The translations under genes were made by a program, and so were the position numbers. A stretch of 64,000 bases of DNA from Saprospiraceae bacterium. Lineage in GTDB: Bacteria > Bacteroidota > Bacteroidia > Chitinophagales > Saprospiraceae. Position 1 is the first letter of the stretch, and each line of letters opens with the position of its first letter. The stretch is from the NCBI GenBank assembly GCA_020629035.1, contig JAHDEC010000001.1, forward strand, positions 1 through 64,000, written 5' to 3'. The notes under the pieces are model-generated. The model did no database searches. It was given only the letters and a program-made list of their open reading frames with translations, and was not told the origin of the DNA. This document shows, one piece after another, positions 56,053 through 64,000 of this stretch.

Positions 56053-56520
56053 ATGTCAAAATTTCAAAAAAAGAGAGGTAAATCATCGCCGGAGATTTCG
56101 ACGGCTTCTTTACCTGATATCATATTCATGTTGTTATTTTTCTTTATGGTAGTAACTGTATTAAGAGATGCTTCATTAAAGGTATCTGTTAACGTACCAA
56201 ATGCAACAGAATTAACAAAACTCGAAAAGAAGTCTTTAGTAAATTACCTTCACATAGGTAAACCACTAGCAAATTATCAGGAGCTATATGGTACAAAGCC
56301 TTCACTACAGTTAGGAGACAAGATTGCTAAGATTAGCGATATACCTTTATACCTTGAACAACACAGAAATACAGTGCCTGAGAACCAGCGAACAGGTATT
56401 ACTGCTTCATTGAAGGTAGACGGAGAAGTTACAATGGGAATCGTAAGTGATGTCAAAACTGAACTTAGAAAAGCAAATCAATTGAAAGTAAACTACTCAG
56501 CTAAACCTAGAGTCGATTAA
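56053..56520 (+). CDS. ExbD/TolR family protein (second)
   Basis: A 155-residue paralogue. The basic start (KFQKKRGKSSPEISTASL) precedes the helix with its Asp (LPDIIFMLLFFFMVVTVL), then a periplasmic domain ending VMG-like (TMGIVSDVKTELRKANQL). Two different ExbD proteins with one ExbB suggest a heteromeric stator, as described in other Bacteroidota; stoichiometry is inference. A terminator follows. Confidence 0.92.
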   Translation: MSKFQKKRGKSSPEISTASLPDIIFMLLFFFMVVTVLRDASLKVSVNVPNATELTKLEKKSLVNYLHIGKPLANYQELYGTKPSLQLGDKIAKISDIPLYLEQHRNTVPENQRTGITASLKVDGEVTMGIVSDVKTELRKANQLKVNYSAKPRVD

Positions 56521-56544
56521 GCTTTTAGTTGAACTAAAAATATT

Positions 56545-56578
56545 AAAGGGCAGTCCAAATTTGGATTGCTCTTTTTTT
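56545..56578 (+). terminator. Terminator after the ExbB-ExbD operon
   Basis: AAAGGGCAGTCCAAA pairs with TTTGGATTGCTCTTT (56545-56574, two G-T pairs), followed by seven T. Confidence 0.9.
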
Positions 56579-56871
56579 ATGTCCCTATATCGTATTAGAC
56601 TTTAAAATTGGCAACTAAGTCCATAGCTGTGATAGTAAATCAAAAAGTATGATCCTTTCAACCTAGTGTGGACTTGTTAAAAGACCTTCGCTATTTTATG
56701 CAAACATATGATTAGGGCTCTTATAGCTTATACAGGGGAATTGAAGAATACTCTGGGGAAAGAATACTGCAGGGAGAGGACTACTTATTTGTTCTTTATT
56801 CTTTGTTACTTATACCTTGCAGTTTGCTTGAAACTAGTAGTCTAATTAGTGAATTATGCTTGATAAAAGGC
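56579..56871. other. Intergenic region between convergent units
   Basis: I see no gene, repeat or clear regulatory site here; it lies between two convergent terminators. Confidence 0.6.
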
Positions 56872-56905
56872 AAAAAAAATACCTCATACTGTAAAGCATG
56901 AGGTA
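56872..56905 (-). terminator. Terminator after mscL
   Basis: On the minus strand TACCTCAT and ATGAGGTA (plus coordinates 56898-56905 and 56880-56887) form a hairpin followed by a run of eight T (56872-56879). Confidence 0.85.
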
Positions 56906-56931
56906 CCTGTGTAAGCAAATCGGTTAAGAAA

Positions 56932-57312
56932 TTACTTTTTTACAGCATCTCTAATTTCTGCTAATAATTCTTCAGCAGTAGGACCTGCAGGTGCTTCTTC
57001 TTGCTTTTTAGAAGCTTTATTGTAAGCTTTTACGATCATAAACATTACAAACCCTACGATGATTAGGTTGATAATTGTATTGATCCAAGCACCATATCTG
57101 ATTGCATTTTCCGGTGTTGTATCCGTCGCTGCAGTTAAAACAGTTTTCATACTTGCGAAATCCATACCTCCAGCAAAATGTCCAACTACTGGCATAACTA
57201 TGTCATTTACAAAGCCATTTACCACTAATCCCACAGCACCAGCCAAAATTACAGCCACAGCAAAGTCAATTACATTACCAGTAAGGATAAAATTCTTAAA
57301 TTCTTTTAACAT
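56932..57312 (-). CDS. mscL: Large-conductance mechanosensitive channel MscL
   Basis: A 126-residue osmotic safety valve of the inner membrane. The first transmembrane helix carries the strongly conserved gate sequence FILTGNVIDFAVAVILAGAV, followed by VNGFVNDIVMPVVG. The second helix is INTIINLIIVGFVMFMIVKA. The cytoplasmic end is charged (KKQEEAPAGPTAEELLAEIR). Length is normal for MscL, and it is a stand-alone gene with its own terminator. Probably a homopentamer, from family knowledge. Confidence 0.95.
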   Translation of the reverse strand: MLKEFKNFILTGNVIDFAVAVILAGAVGLVVNGFVNDIVMPVVGHFAGGMDFASMKTVLTAATDTTPENAIRYGAWINTIINLIIVGFVMFMIVKAYNKASKKQEEAPAGPTAEELLAEIRDAVKK

Positions 57313-57445
57313 GATTTGTTGATTTTAATTATAATATTGTTTTCAAGTTGCTGTAAATATATATAGTTATTAATTTAATATATAATATTTAACAATATAC
57401 CAAACTTTTATGGAGCTTTTCACAGAAATATGTAGTCCTTAACCC

Positions 57446-58300
57446 CTAGAAAACTACTGTTTTGTTCTTATATACAAGTACCCTATGGTTAATATGTGAC
57501 CAAATTGCTTCAGCTAAAACAACTTTTTCAATATCCTTTCCCTTTCTTTTCATTTGAGAAATGTTCTCTCTATGTGATATTGGAATTACATTTTGATTAA
57601 TGATAGGACCTGCATCTAATTCTTCAGTAACATAGTGCGCTGTTGCACCCATAAATTTTACACCACGTATATAGGCTGACTTATAGGGGTTGGATCCTGG
57701 AAAAGCAGGTAGCGAAGAATGATGGATGTTAATGATTCTTTCTGGATATTCAACAATAAATTTTCCACTTAAGATTTGCATATATCTTGCAAGAATTATT
57801 AGATCTATTTTATGCTCTTTCAGCAGGCTTAACTCCTTTTCTTCTTGTTGACTTTTATTGTCCTTAGATTTTGGAATATGAAAGTATGGAATGTTGAATT
57901 TTTCAGCTATGCCTCTAAATTTTTCATGATTGCTGATTATTAATGGAATTTCGATGTTCCATTCACCATTATCATATCGTGATAATATATCATAAAAGCA
58001 ATGCCCATATTTCGAGACGAAAAGAGCAATTCTAGGTTTGGAAGGCAAGAATTGGATTTCCCATTTCATATCATATTTATCAGCCACCAATGTTTTGAAA
58101 AATTCTTGAATTTTATCACTAGGAATATTAAATCCATCAAGTAGCCATTCTGCTCGAATGAAAAAATGTTGAATATCTGTATCTACATGTTGATCAAATC
58201 GAACAATATTGCCATTGTTTTTGTACAAAAAATCCGTAATGTCCACCATGATTCCTTCCACACTTGCACAGTGGGCTAGAAGTATTGCTTTTTCTTTCAT
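57446..58300 (-). CDS. purU: Formyltetrahydrofolate deformylase PurU
   Basis: A 284-residue enzyme that hydrolyses 10-formyl-tetrahydrofolate to tetrahydrofolate and formate. The N-terminal ACT-like regulatory domain is residues 1-85 (ILLAHCASVEGIMVDITDFL). The formyltransferase-like domain has IINIHHSSLPAFPGSNPYK (catalytic His) and ATAHYVTEELDAGPII (catalytic Asp). The presence of the ACT domain separates it from PurN. It is divergent from scpA with 48 bp between start codons. Confidence 0.93.
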   Translation of the reverse strand: MKEKAILLAHCASVEGIMVDITDFLYKNNGNIVRFDQHVDTDIQHFFIRAEWLLDGFNIPSDKIQEFFKTLVADKYDMKWEIQFLPSKPRIALFVSKYGHCFYDILSRYDNGEWNIEIPLIISNHEKFRGIAEKFNIPYFHIPKSKDNKSQQEEKELSLLKEHKIDLIILARYMQILSGKFIVEYPERIINIHHSSLPAFPGSNPYKSAYIRGVKFMGATAHYVTEELDAGPIINQNVIPISHRENISQMKRKGKDIEKVVLAEAIWSHINHRVLVYKNKTVVF

Positions 58301-58332
58301 AAAGAATTAAAATTTAACTTCGACAAAATACA

Positions 58333-58340
58333 TACATTTG
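58333..58340 (+). promoter_or_regulatory. -7 promoter box for scpA, implying a nearly leaderless transcript
   Basis: TACATTTG fits TAnnTTTG and ends 8 bp before the scpA ATG at 58349, so transcription would start within about two bases of the start codon. Confidence 0.5.
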
Positions 58341-58348
58341 CTAATAGG

Positions 58349-59086
58349 ATGGAGGATTTGCAATTCAAAATAATAACCGAACCTTTTGAAGGCCCATTTG
58401 ATTTACTCTTGTTTTTTATCGAACGAGATGAACTCGATATTCAAGATATTCCTATATCTAAAATAACGGATGACTACCTTCAATATATGGAATCTATAGA
58501 AGAATTAAATATAGATTTGGCCAGTGAATTTATTTTGGTTGCCGCTAAATTAATGCGGATAAAAGCTAAGCTACTCTTACCTCGAAAAGAACTAAATGAA
58601 GCGGGCGAAGAAATTGATCCTAGAGAAGAACTGGTTCAGAAGCTCTTAGAATATAAAAGGTTTAAAGAGGTCATACCTGCATTCCAAGAATTATCCTTAG
58701 AACGATCTAAACTACAAGAGCGAGGAAGTGCTACACAAAATATGCGAGCTATTGCACAAAAAGCACTAGTGGATTTAGAATTAGAAAGTTTAAATCTTTT
58801 CAAGCTTTTAAAAACATACCAACGATTATTAGAAGATTTAGAAAGTGGAAATCGACAAGTACACGAAATTGCGGTAAACCCATATACCGTAGAGACCCAG
58901 CAAAAATATTTACTGGGTAAGCTCAAGGTGAATGTCAAGTCTGGATTTCAGGAGATTTTTGGAAGTATCAAAACTAAAATGGAGGCAGTCGTCACTTTTT
59001 TAGCCCTACTTGAGCTCTTAAATGCGCATAAAGTCAAAATTATTACTTCAGATACAAGTAATAGTTTTTACCTAAGCAAAACTTAA
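58349..59086 (+). CDS. scpA: Segregation and condensation protein A
   Basis: A 245-residue kleisin that bridges SMC heads with ScpB in chromosome condensation. The N-terminal pattern EPFEGPFDLLLFFIERDELDI and DIPISKITDDYLQYM is characteristic, followed by LASEFILVAAKLMRIKAKLLLP. The C-terminal winged-helix part (AVVTFLALLELLNAHKVKI) binds the other side of the SMC ring. Length is normal. No smc or scpB is seen in the window. Confidence 0.93.
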   Translation: MEDLQFKIITEPFEGPFDLLLFFIERDELDIQDIPISKITDDYLQYMESIEELNIDLASEFILVAAKLMRIKAKLLLPRKELNEAGEEIDPREELVQKLLEYKRFKEVIPAFQELSLERSKLQERGSATQNMRAIAQKALVDLELESLNLFKLLKTYQRLLEDLESGNRQVHEIAVNPYTVETQQKYLLGKLKVNVKSGFQEIFGSIKTKMEAVVTFLALLELLNAHKVKIITSDTSNSFYLSKT

Positions 59087-59230
59087 TTAGGTGAAATGAG
59101 CACATTGCCTAATTAGTTTTGTTGCATGAGAGAAAAGAAGAAAAATAGTTTCTTTATCATGCCTGTAAAACATATTTTTTAAATTATATAAATCCCTGAG
59201 GCTGAGTATTATAATTTAGGAAGAAAAACA

Positions 59231-59238
59231 TACCTTTG
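59231..59238 (+). promoter_or_regulatory. -7 promoter box for atpD-atpC
   Basis: TACCTTTG fits TAnnTTTG and lies 47 bp before the atpD ATG at 59286, predicting a leader of about 40 nt. Confidence 0.55.
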
Positions 59239-59270
59239 CCTCGAATTTAAAAACCTTCTTAGAATTATAA

Positions 59271-60800
<1,530 letters not shown>

Positions 60801-60812
60801 TAATTGTTAGAT

Positions 60813-61061
60813 ATGAATATTTTAGTACTTACTCCTGAAAAGGAAATTTACAACGGCGAAATCAAATCAGTAAAAGTGCCTGGTGTTAATGGTCAGTTCG
60901 AAATATTGAATAATCACGCACCTATTGTTTCTGCACTGGTAGCTGGTGAGGTTAGAATTATTGAAAATTCTGGAAGCCGGACAAGTTTTACTATAGAGCA
61001 AGGTTTTATTGAGATGTTAAACAATGAAATATCCCTACTCGTGCAAGGAGTAGTCGAATAA
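60813..61061 (+). CDS. atpC: F-type ATP synthase subunit epsilon
   Basis: An 82-residue protein that links rotor and F1. The ATG at 60813 (MNILVLTPEKEIYNGE) is preferred to the in-frame TTG at 60804. The N-terminal beta sandwich (VKVPGVNGQFEILNNHAPIVSAL) is complete; the C-terminal helical hairpin of other epsilon subunits is missing, so the protein is of the short type found in Bacteroidota and some others. Lies 12 bp after atpD; a terminator follows. Confidence 0.93.
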   Translation: MNILVLTPEKEIYNGEIKSVKVPGVNGQFEILNNHAPIVSALVAGEVRIIENSGSRTSFTIEQGFIEMLNNEISLLVQGVVE

Positions 61062-61085
61062 TATTAAAAATAAAACGAATGATAT

Positions 61086-61122
61086 AAGCTATATTCTTAC
61101 TTTAGAGTATAGCTTTTTTTTT
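61086..61122 (+). terminator. Terminator after atpD-atpC
   Basis: AAGCTATA (61086-61093) pairs with TATAGCTT (61108-61115), with three further pairs inside, followed by a run of T. Confidence 0.85.
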
Positions 61123-61154
61123 ATTGGTTACTTAGACTTTAATACCTTTCTTAC

Positions 61155-61712
61155 ATGGATAAAATTGTACAAAGAATTGATCAGTTATTTGATAAGATAA
61201 AAAACAACGATTCTACTTCTTATGTGTCCACAGCACTTTTTATTTTATTAGGTATTTACATAGTTTCGCTGATCTGGTATTATATCCAATTTGGGTTCTC
61301 TGGATACATTCTCGTTTATTTTTTATTGCTGCCAATGGCTGCTGTTTATTATAGATTTTCTATGCTTGGACCCATGAAGGCCGTAGAAGCAAACAGTAAT
61401 TATGAAAGTTATTTTCAGGTAGATGATGGAATGTATAAAAGATCAAAGATTCAATATCTCTTGGACGGCATTGATATTAAACTAACGCGCATTAATTCTG
61501 TAAAATTTATCTATTTAGTGCTAGTACCTTTTCTATTTGTTATGCTTAGAGAAATCCTAGTCGCTCCGGTGGTTGGTTTTGGATCGCTAGTTTTCCAGTT
61601 ATTTTTAGCAGCAATTATAGGAGGTGTTTTTTGGATATTCTTTTTTAATAGCGATAAGGAGGATTTACTGTATTTCGAAGATGACCTCACTGAGCTAATG
61701 AATAATGTGTAG
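61155..61712 (+). CDS. Membrane protein of unknown function
   Basis: A 185-residue protein with four hydrophobic segments (about 26-44, 49-69, 117-133, 140-163), in two pairs separated by a charged cytoplasmic-type stretch (ESYFQVDDGMYKRSKIQYLL). The ends are charged (KIVQRIDQLFDKIKNN and DKEDLLYFEDDLTELM). I recognise no family. It follows the atp operon terminator and converges on the deacetylase gene with a 26-bp overlap of coding regions. Confidence 0.75.
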   Translation: MDKIVQRIDQLFDKIKNNDSTSYVSTALFILLGIYIVSLIWYYIQFGFSGYILVYFLLLPMAAVYYRFSMLGPMKAVEANSNYESYFQVDDGMYKRSKIQYLLDGIDIKLTRINSVKFIYLVLVPFLFVMLREILVAPVVGFGSLVFQLFLAAIIGGVFWIFFFNSDKEDLLYFEDDLTELMNNV

Positions 61713-62325
61713 CCTGCTGTATGGCTTCAAATGCGAATCCCTCTTTCGTATAATACTCTAAGATGAGAGGCAACAATATTTTCAATTTTTTAATGGATTT
61801 TACATTGTCATGAAATACGACAATTGAGCCATTTTTAGCGTTTTCAACTACATTTTTGAAGCATTGCTCTGCATCTATACTTTCGTCAAAATCTCCACTG
61901 AGGATATCCCACATGACGATGGTATAATCTTGAGATAGGTGTTTAATTTGGGAAGGGGTAATTCTTCCATACGGAGGTCTGAATAAGCGAGAATTTATTA
62001 AACTTGAAGCTTGCTCCACATTTTGAAAATATAGCTTATTTTTCGTAGTCCATCCTGATAGGTGATTATGAGTATGACTTCCAACTGTATGATTTTCCGC
62101 CTCAATTTGACTTAATAAATTTTGATGCTTTTCAATATTGTCTCCCACACAAAAAAAAGTAGCCTTGGCATTGTATCTTCGCAGCGTCTTTAAAATAAAA
62201 GGAGTAGATTCTGGTATGGGTCCATCATCAAAAGTTAGATAAATAACTTTTTGATTGGTATCTGCATTCCATAGGCAATCAGGAAAAATCTTTTTAAGAT
62301 AACTAGGTGTCTTAATGAAGTACAT
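61687..62325 (-). CDS. Polysaccharide deacetylase family protein (NodB homology, CE4)
   Basis: A 212-residue CE4-type hydrolase. The catalytic and metal motifs are present: YLTFDDGP (Asp-Asp, motif 1), VGSHTHNHLSGW (His-x3-His, motif 2), RPPYGR (motif 3), and WDILSGDFDES and IVVFHDN (later motifs). No clear signal peptide is seen, so it may act in the cytoplasm or use another route. Substrates could be N-acetyl groups of peptidoglycan or surface polysaccharide. Overlaps the convergent membrane-protein gene by 26 bp and is divergent from gltX. Confidence 0.88.
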   Translation of the reverse strand: MYFIKTPSYLKKIFPDCLWNADTNQKVIYLTFDDGPIPESTPFILKTLRRYNAKATFFCVGDNIEKHQNLLSQIEAENHTVGSHTHNHLSGWTTKNKLYFQNVEQASSLINSRLFRPPYGRITPSQIKHLSQDYTIVMWDILSGDFDESIDAEQCFKNVVENAKNGSIVVFHDNVKSIKKLKILLPLILEYYTKEGFAFEAIQQATHYSLAQ

Positions 62326-62373
62326 GGATGTTTACTAGAATTCCTTTAAAAATACAGCAATTAAAATTAATAT

Positions 62374-63900
62374 ATGACTTTTGAAAAAATACGTGTAAGA
62401 TTTGCACCAAGTCCCACTGGACCATTGCACATTGGAGGTGTTCGCACAGCATTGTATAATTACCTTTTTGCAAAAAAAATGAAGGGTGATTTTATTTTAC
62501 GGATTGAAGATACCGATCAGACACGTTATGTACCAGGAGCTGAGGACTATATTAAAGAGTCATTGGACTGGCTAGGCTTAGCATTAAATGAAGGCCCAGG
62601 ATTGGAAGGAAATTATGGTCCTTACAGGCAGTCTGAGCGAAAGCATCTCTATGCTAAGTACGCAAAACAGCTAGTCGAACAGGGTAATGCTTATTATGCC
62701 TTCGATACAGCTGAAGAATTAGCTGAAGCAAGAGAAAAAGCTAAAGAAAAAGGCATTCATACCTTAAAATACGATGCAACAACTCGTATGAATATGAAGA
62801 ACAGCCTTAGTCTATCTGAAGAAGAAACCGCTCAGCGATTGTCAGATGGAACGAATGTCACTATTAGGTTAAACATACCAAGAGATGAAACCATAAGCTT
62901 TGAAGATATAGTCAGAGGTCAAGTGAGCTTTAATAGTAATGAATTAGATGATAAAGTAATTTTGAAAGCGGATGGAATGCCTACTTACCATCTGGCAAAC
63001 ATAGTGGATGATCACCTAATGGTCATCTCTCATGTGATTAGAGGTGAAGAATGGTTATCGAGTACTGCTCACCATGTATTGATGTATTCATTTTTTAATT
63101 GGACTCCTCCTTCTTTTGCTCATCTTCCCTTAATTCTAAAACCAAGTGGCAAAGGAAAACTCAGTAAGCGAGATGGCGCCAAGTTTGGCTTTCCAGTTTT
63201 TCCTTTAGAATGGGATGGTGGGGAAGACGGAACCTACTTAGGATTTAAGGAAGCCGGATTTACTAAAGAAGCATTACTCAACTTTCTACTTTTATTGGGT
63301 TGGTCATCTGGGGACGACATTGAAAAATATACCCTAGATGAAATGATAGAGGCTTTTGATTTATCGCGAATTATAAAATCTGGAGCTAGATTCGATTATG
63401 ATAAAGCCAAATGGTTTAATCAGCAATACATCATTGACAAATCAACTGAAGATCTGCTAAACCCTGTCAAGGAATTGTTAATCAAAGAAGGAGTTACAGA
63501 TAAGGATGATGCATATATTTCTAGCTTTATAGAGCTTATGAAAGAACGTGTAGAACTCATTCCAGAATTTTATAGCAAAGCAAGTTTCTTCTTTTCAAAA
63601 CCATCTGAGTACGATGAAAAAACCATTAGAAAGAAGTATAAAAGTGAAAATCAACCGCACTTTGATAAAATGTATTCCATCATAGAAAACATCGAAAATT
63701 TTAATTCTCAAGAAATAGAATCAAATATAAAATCGTATATTTCTGATGAAAACCTAAAGTTTGGGGAGATTCTCCCTGTTATGCGAATTGCATCTATGGG
63801 CACCATGCAAGGACCCGACTTATTTACTAGCTTGGAACTACTCGGAAGGAAAGAAGTGTTGGAAAGATGGAAAATGTTTTTCCAGCAACTTAATAATTAA
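62374..63900 (+). CDS. gltX: Glutamyl-tRNA synthetase
   Basis: A 508-residue class I aminoacyl-tRNA synthetase that charges tRNA-Glu. The HIGH-type motif is in FAPSPTGPLHIGGVRTALYN (about 10-29) and the KMSKS motif reads KLSKRDG (about 262-268). Other features are LRIEDTDQTR, YHLANIVDDHLM and a helical anticodon-binding C-terminus. Length is normal. The residues do not decide whether it is discriminating; no gatCAB genes are in the window. Gap to the next gene is 3 bp. Confidence 0.96.
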   Translation: MTFEKIRVRFAPSPTGPLHIGGVRTALYNYLFAKKMKGDFILRIEDTDQTRYVPGAEDYIKESLDWLGLALNEGPGLEGNYGPYRQSERKHLYAKYAKQLVEQGNAYYAFDTAEELAEAREKAKEKGIHTLKYDATTRMNMKNSLSLSEEETAQRLSDGTNVTIRLNIPRDETISFEDIVRGQVSFNSNELDDKVILKADGMPTYHLANIVDDHLMVISHVIRGEEWLSSTAHHVLMYSFFNWTPPSFAHLPLILKPSGKGKLSKRDGAKFGFPVFPLEWDGGEDGTYLGFKEAGFTKEALLNFLLLLGWSSGDDIEKYTLDEMIEAFDLSRIIKSGARFDYDKAKWFNQQYIIDKSTEDLLNPVKELLIKEGVTDKDDAYISSFIELMKERVELIPEFYSKASFFFSKPSEYDEKTIRKKYKSENQPHFDKMYSIIENIENFNSQEIESNIKSYISDENLKFGEILPVMRIASMGTMQGPDLFTSLELLGRKEVLERWKMFFQQLNN

Positions 63901-63903
63901 CAT

Positions 63904-64000
63904 ATGGTAAAGAAGAAATTGCCGAAAGAGAAGCCAGATTTACACGAAGAACTAGATGGGTTTGATGTCCGAATAAATAGTTTTGGTGAAATCGAAGCAA
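63904..64000 (+). CDS. Partial gene downstream of gltX, cut by the window end
   Basis: An open frame starts at ATG 63904, 3 bp after the gltX stop, and runs out of the window after 32 codons (starts MVKKKLPKEKPDLHEELDGF, then DVRINSFGEIE). It is charged, without a signal peptide. The product cannot be named from this fragment; the tight spacing suggests co-transcription with gltX. Confidence 0.6.
   Translation, partial: MVKKKLPKEKPDLHEELDGFDVRINSFGEIEA

Overview
The window is AT-rich chromosomal DNA from a member of the Bacteroidota, most likely the Saprospiria/Saprospirales. Evidence: type IX secretion system (T9SS) sorting domains of type A and type B, a PorP/SprF-family protein, lipoproteins with VCBS repeats and an ASPIC/UnbV domain, a fused 2-oxoacid dehydrogenase E1, a GH3-family protein, an RNase H with a viroplasmin-like N-terminus, and promoter boxes of the Bacteroidota type (TAnnTTTG). 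The order-level placement is inference from domain style; no rRNA is present.

Layout. 1-9.4 kb: a giant T9SS type A protein with a dockerin-like module, then a type B protein with three cohesin-like domains and about eight SprB-like repeats, followed directly by its PorP/SprF-like partner. 9.5-13.9 kb: TerC, a DnaQ-like exonuclease, and a three-gene MbnP/MbnP/diheme-peroxidase (MbnH-like) module. 13.9-14.2 kb: a gene-free but promoter- and terminator-bounded, strongly structured stretch that may encode a small RNA. 14.4-19.7 kb: two tandem class A penicillin-binding proteins on the minus strand. 19.9-24.4 kb: GH3, a small conserved protein, RecO and the fused E1 alpha/beta. 24.6-38.6 kb: an apparent five-gene operon with four paralogous lipoproteins of about 1110 residues (14 Ca-binding DxDxDG-type motifs arranged 7 + ASPIC + 7) and one cytoplasmic-looking 180-residue protein. 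39.2-51.3 kb: a small secreted protein and two more giant dockerin-bearing T9SS proteins, one with an inserted C-type-lectin-like domain; the two transcription units share a promoter-region signature and similar terminators. 51.4-64 kb: housekeeping genes (ruvX, def, RNase H, tatD, tRNA-Ser, ExbB/ExbD cassette, mscL, purU, scpA, atpD-atpC, polysaccharide deacetylase, gltX).

How it fits together. About half of the window encodes exported, cysteine-rich or calcium-binding surface proteins. Three giant proteins end in the same module order (carboxypeptidase-regulatory-like fold, dockerin-like, cohesin-like, type A sorting signal), and a neighbouring type B protein carries three cohesin-like domains. 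This suggests, as inference, a cohesin/dockerin-type surface assembly outside the classical cellulosome. The four-copy VCBS/ASPIC lipoprotein operon is a second expanded surface system. The remaining genes are ordinary chromosomal functions. Start codons were moved downstream in several genes where signal peptides, promoter boxes or neighbouring genes argue for it; these are stated in the entries.
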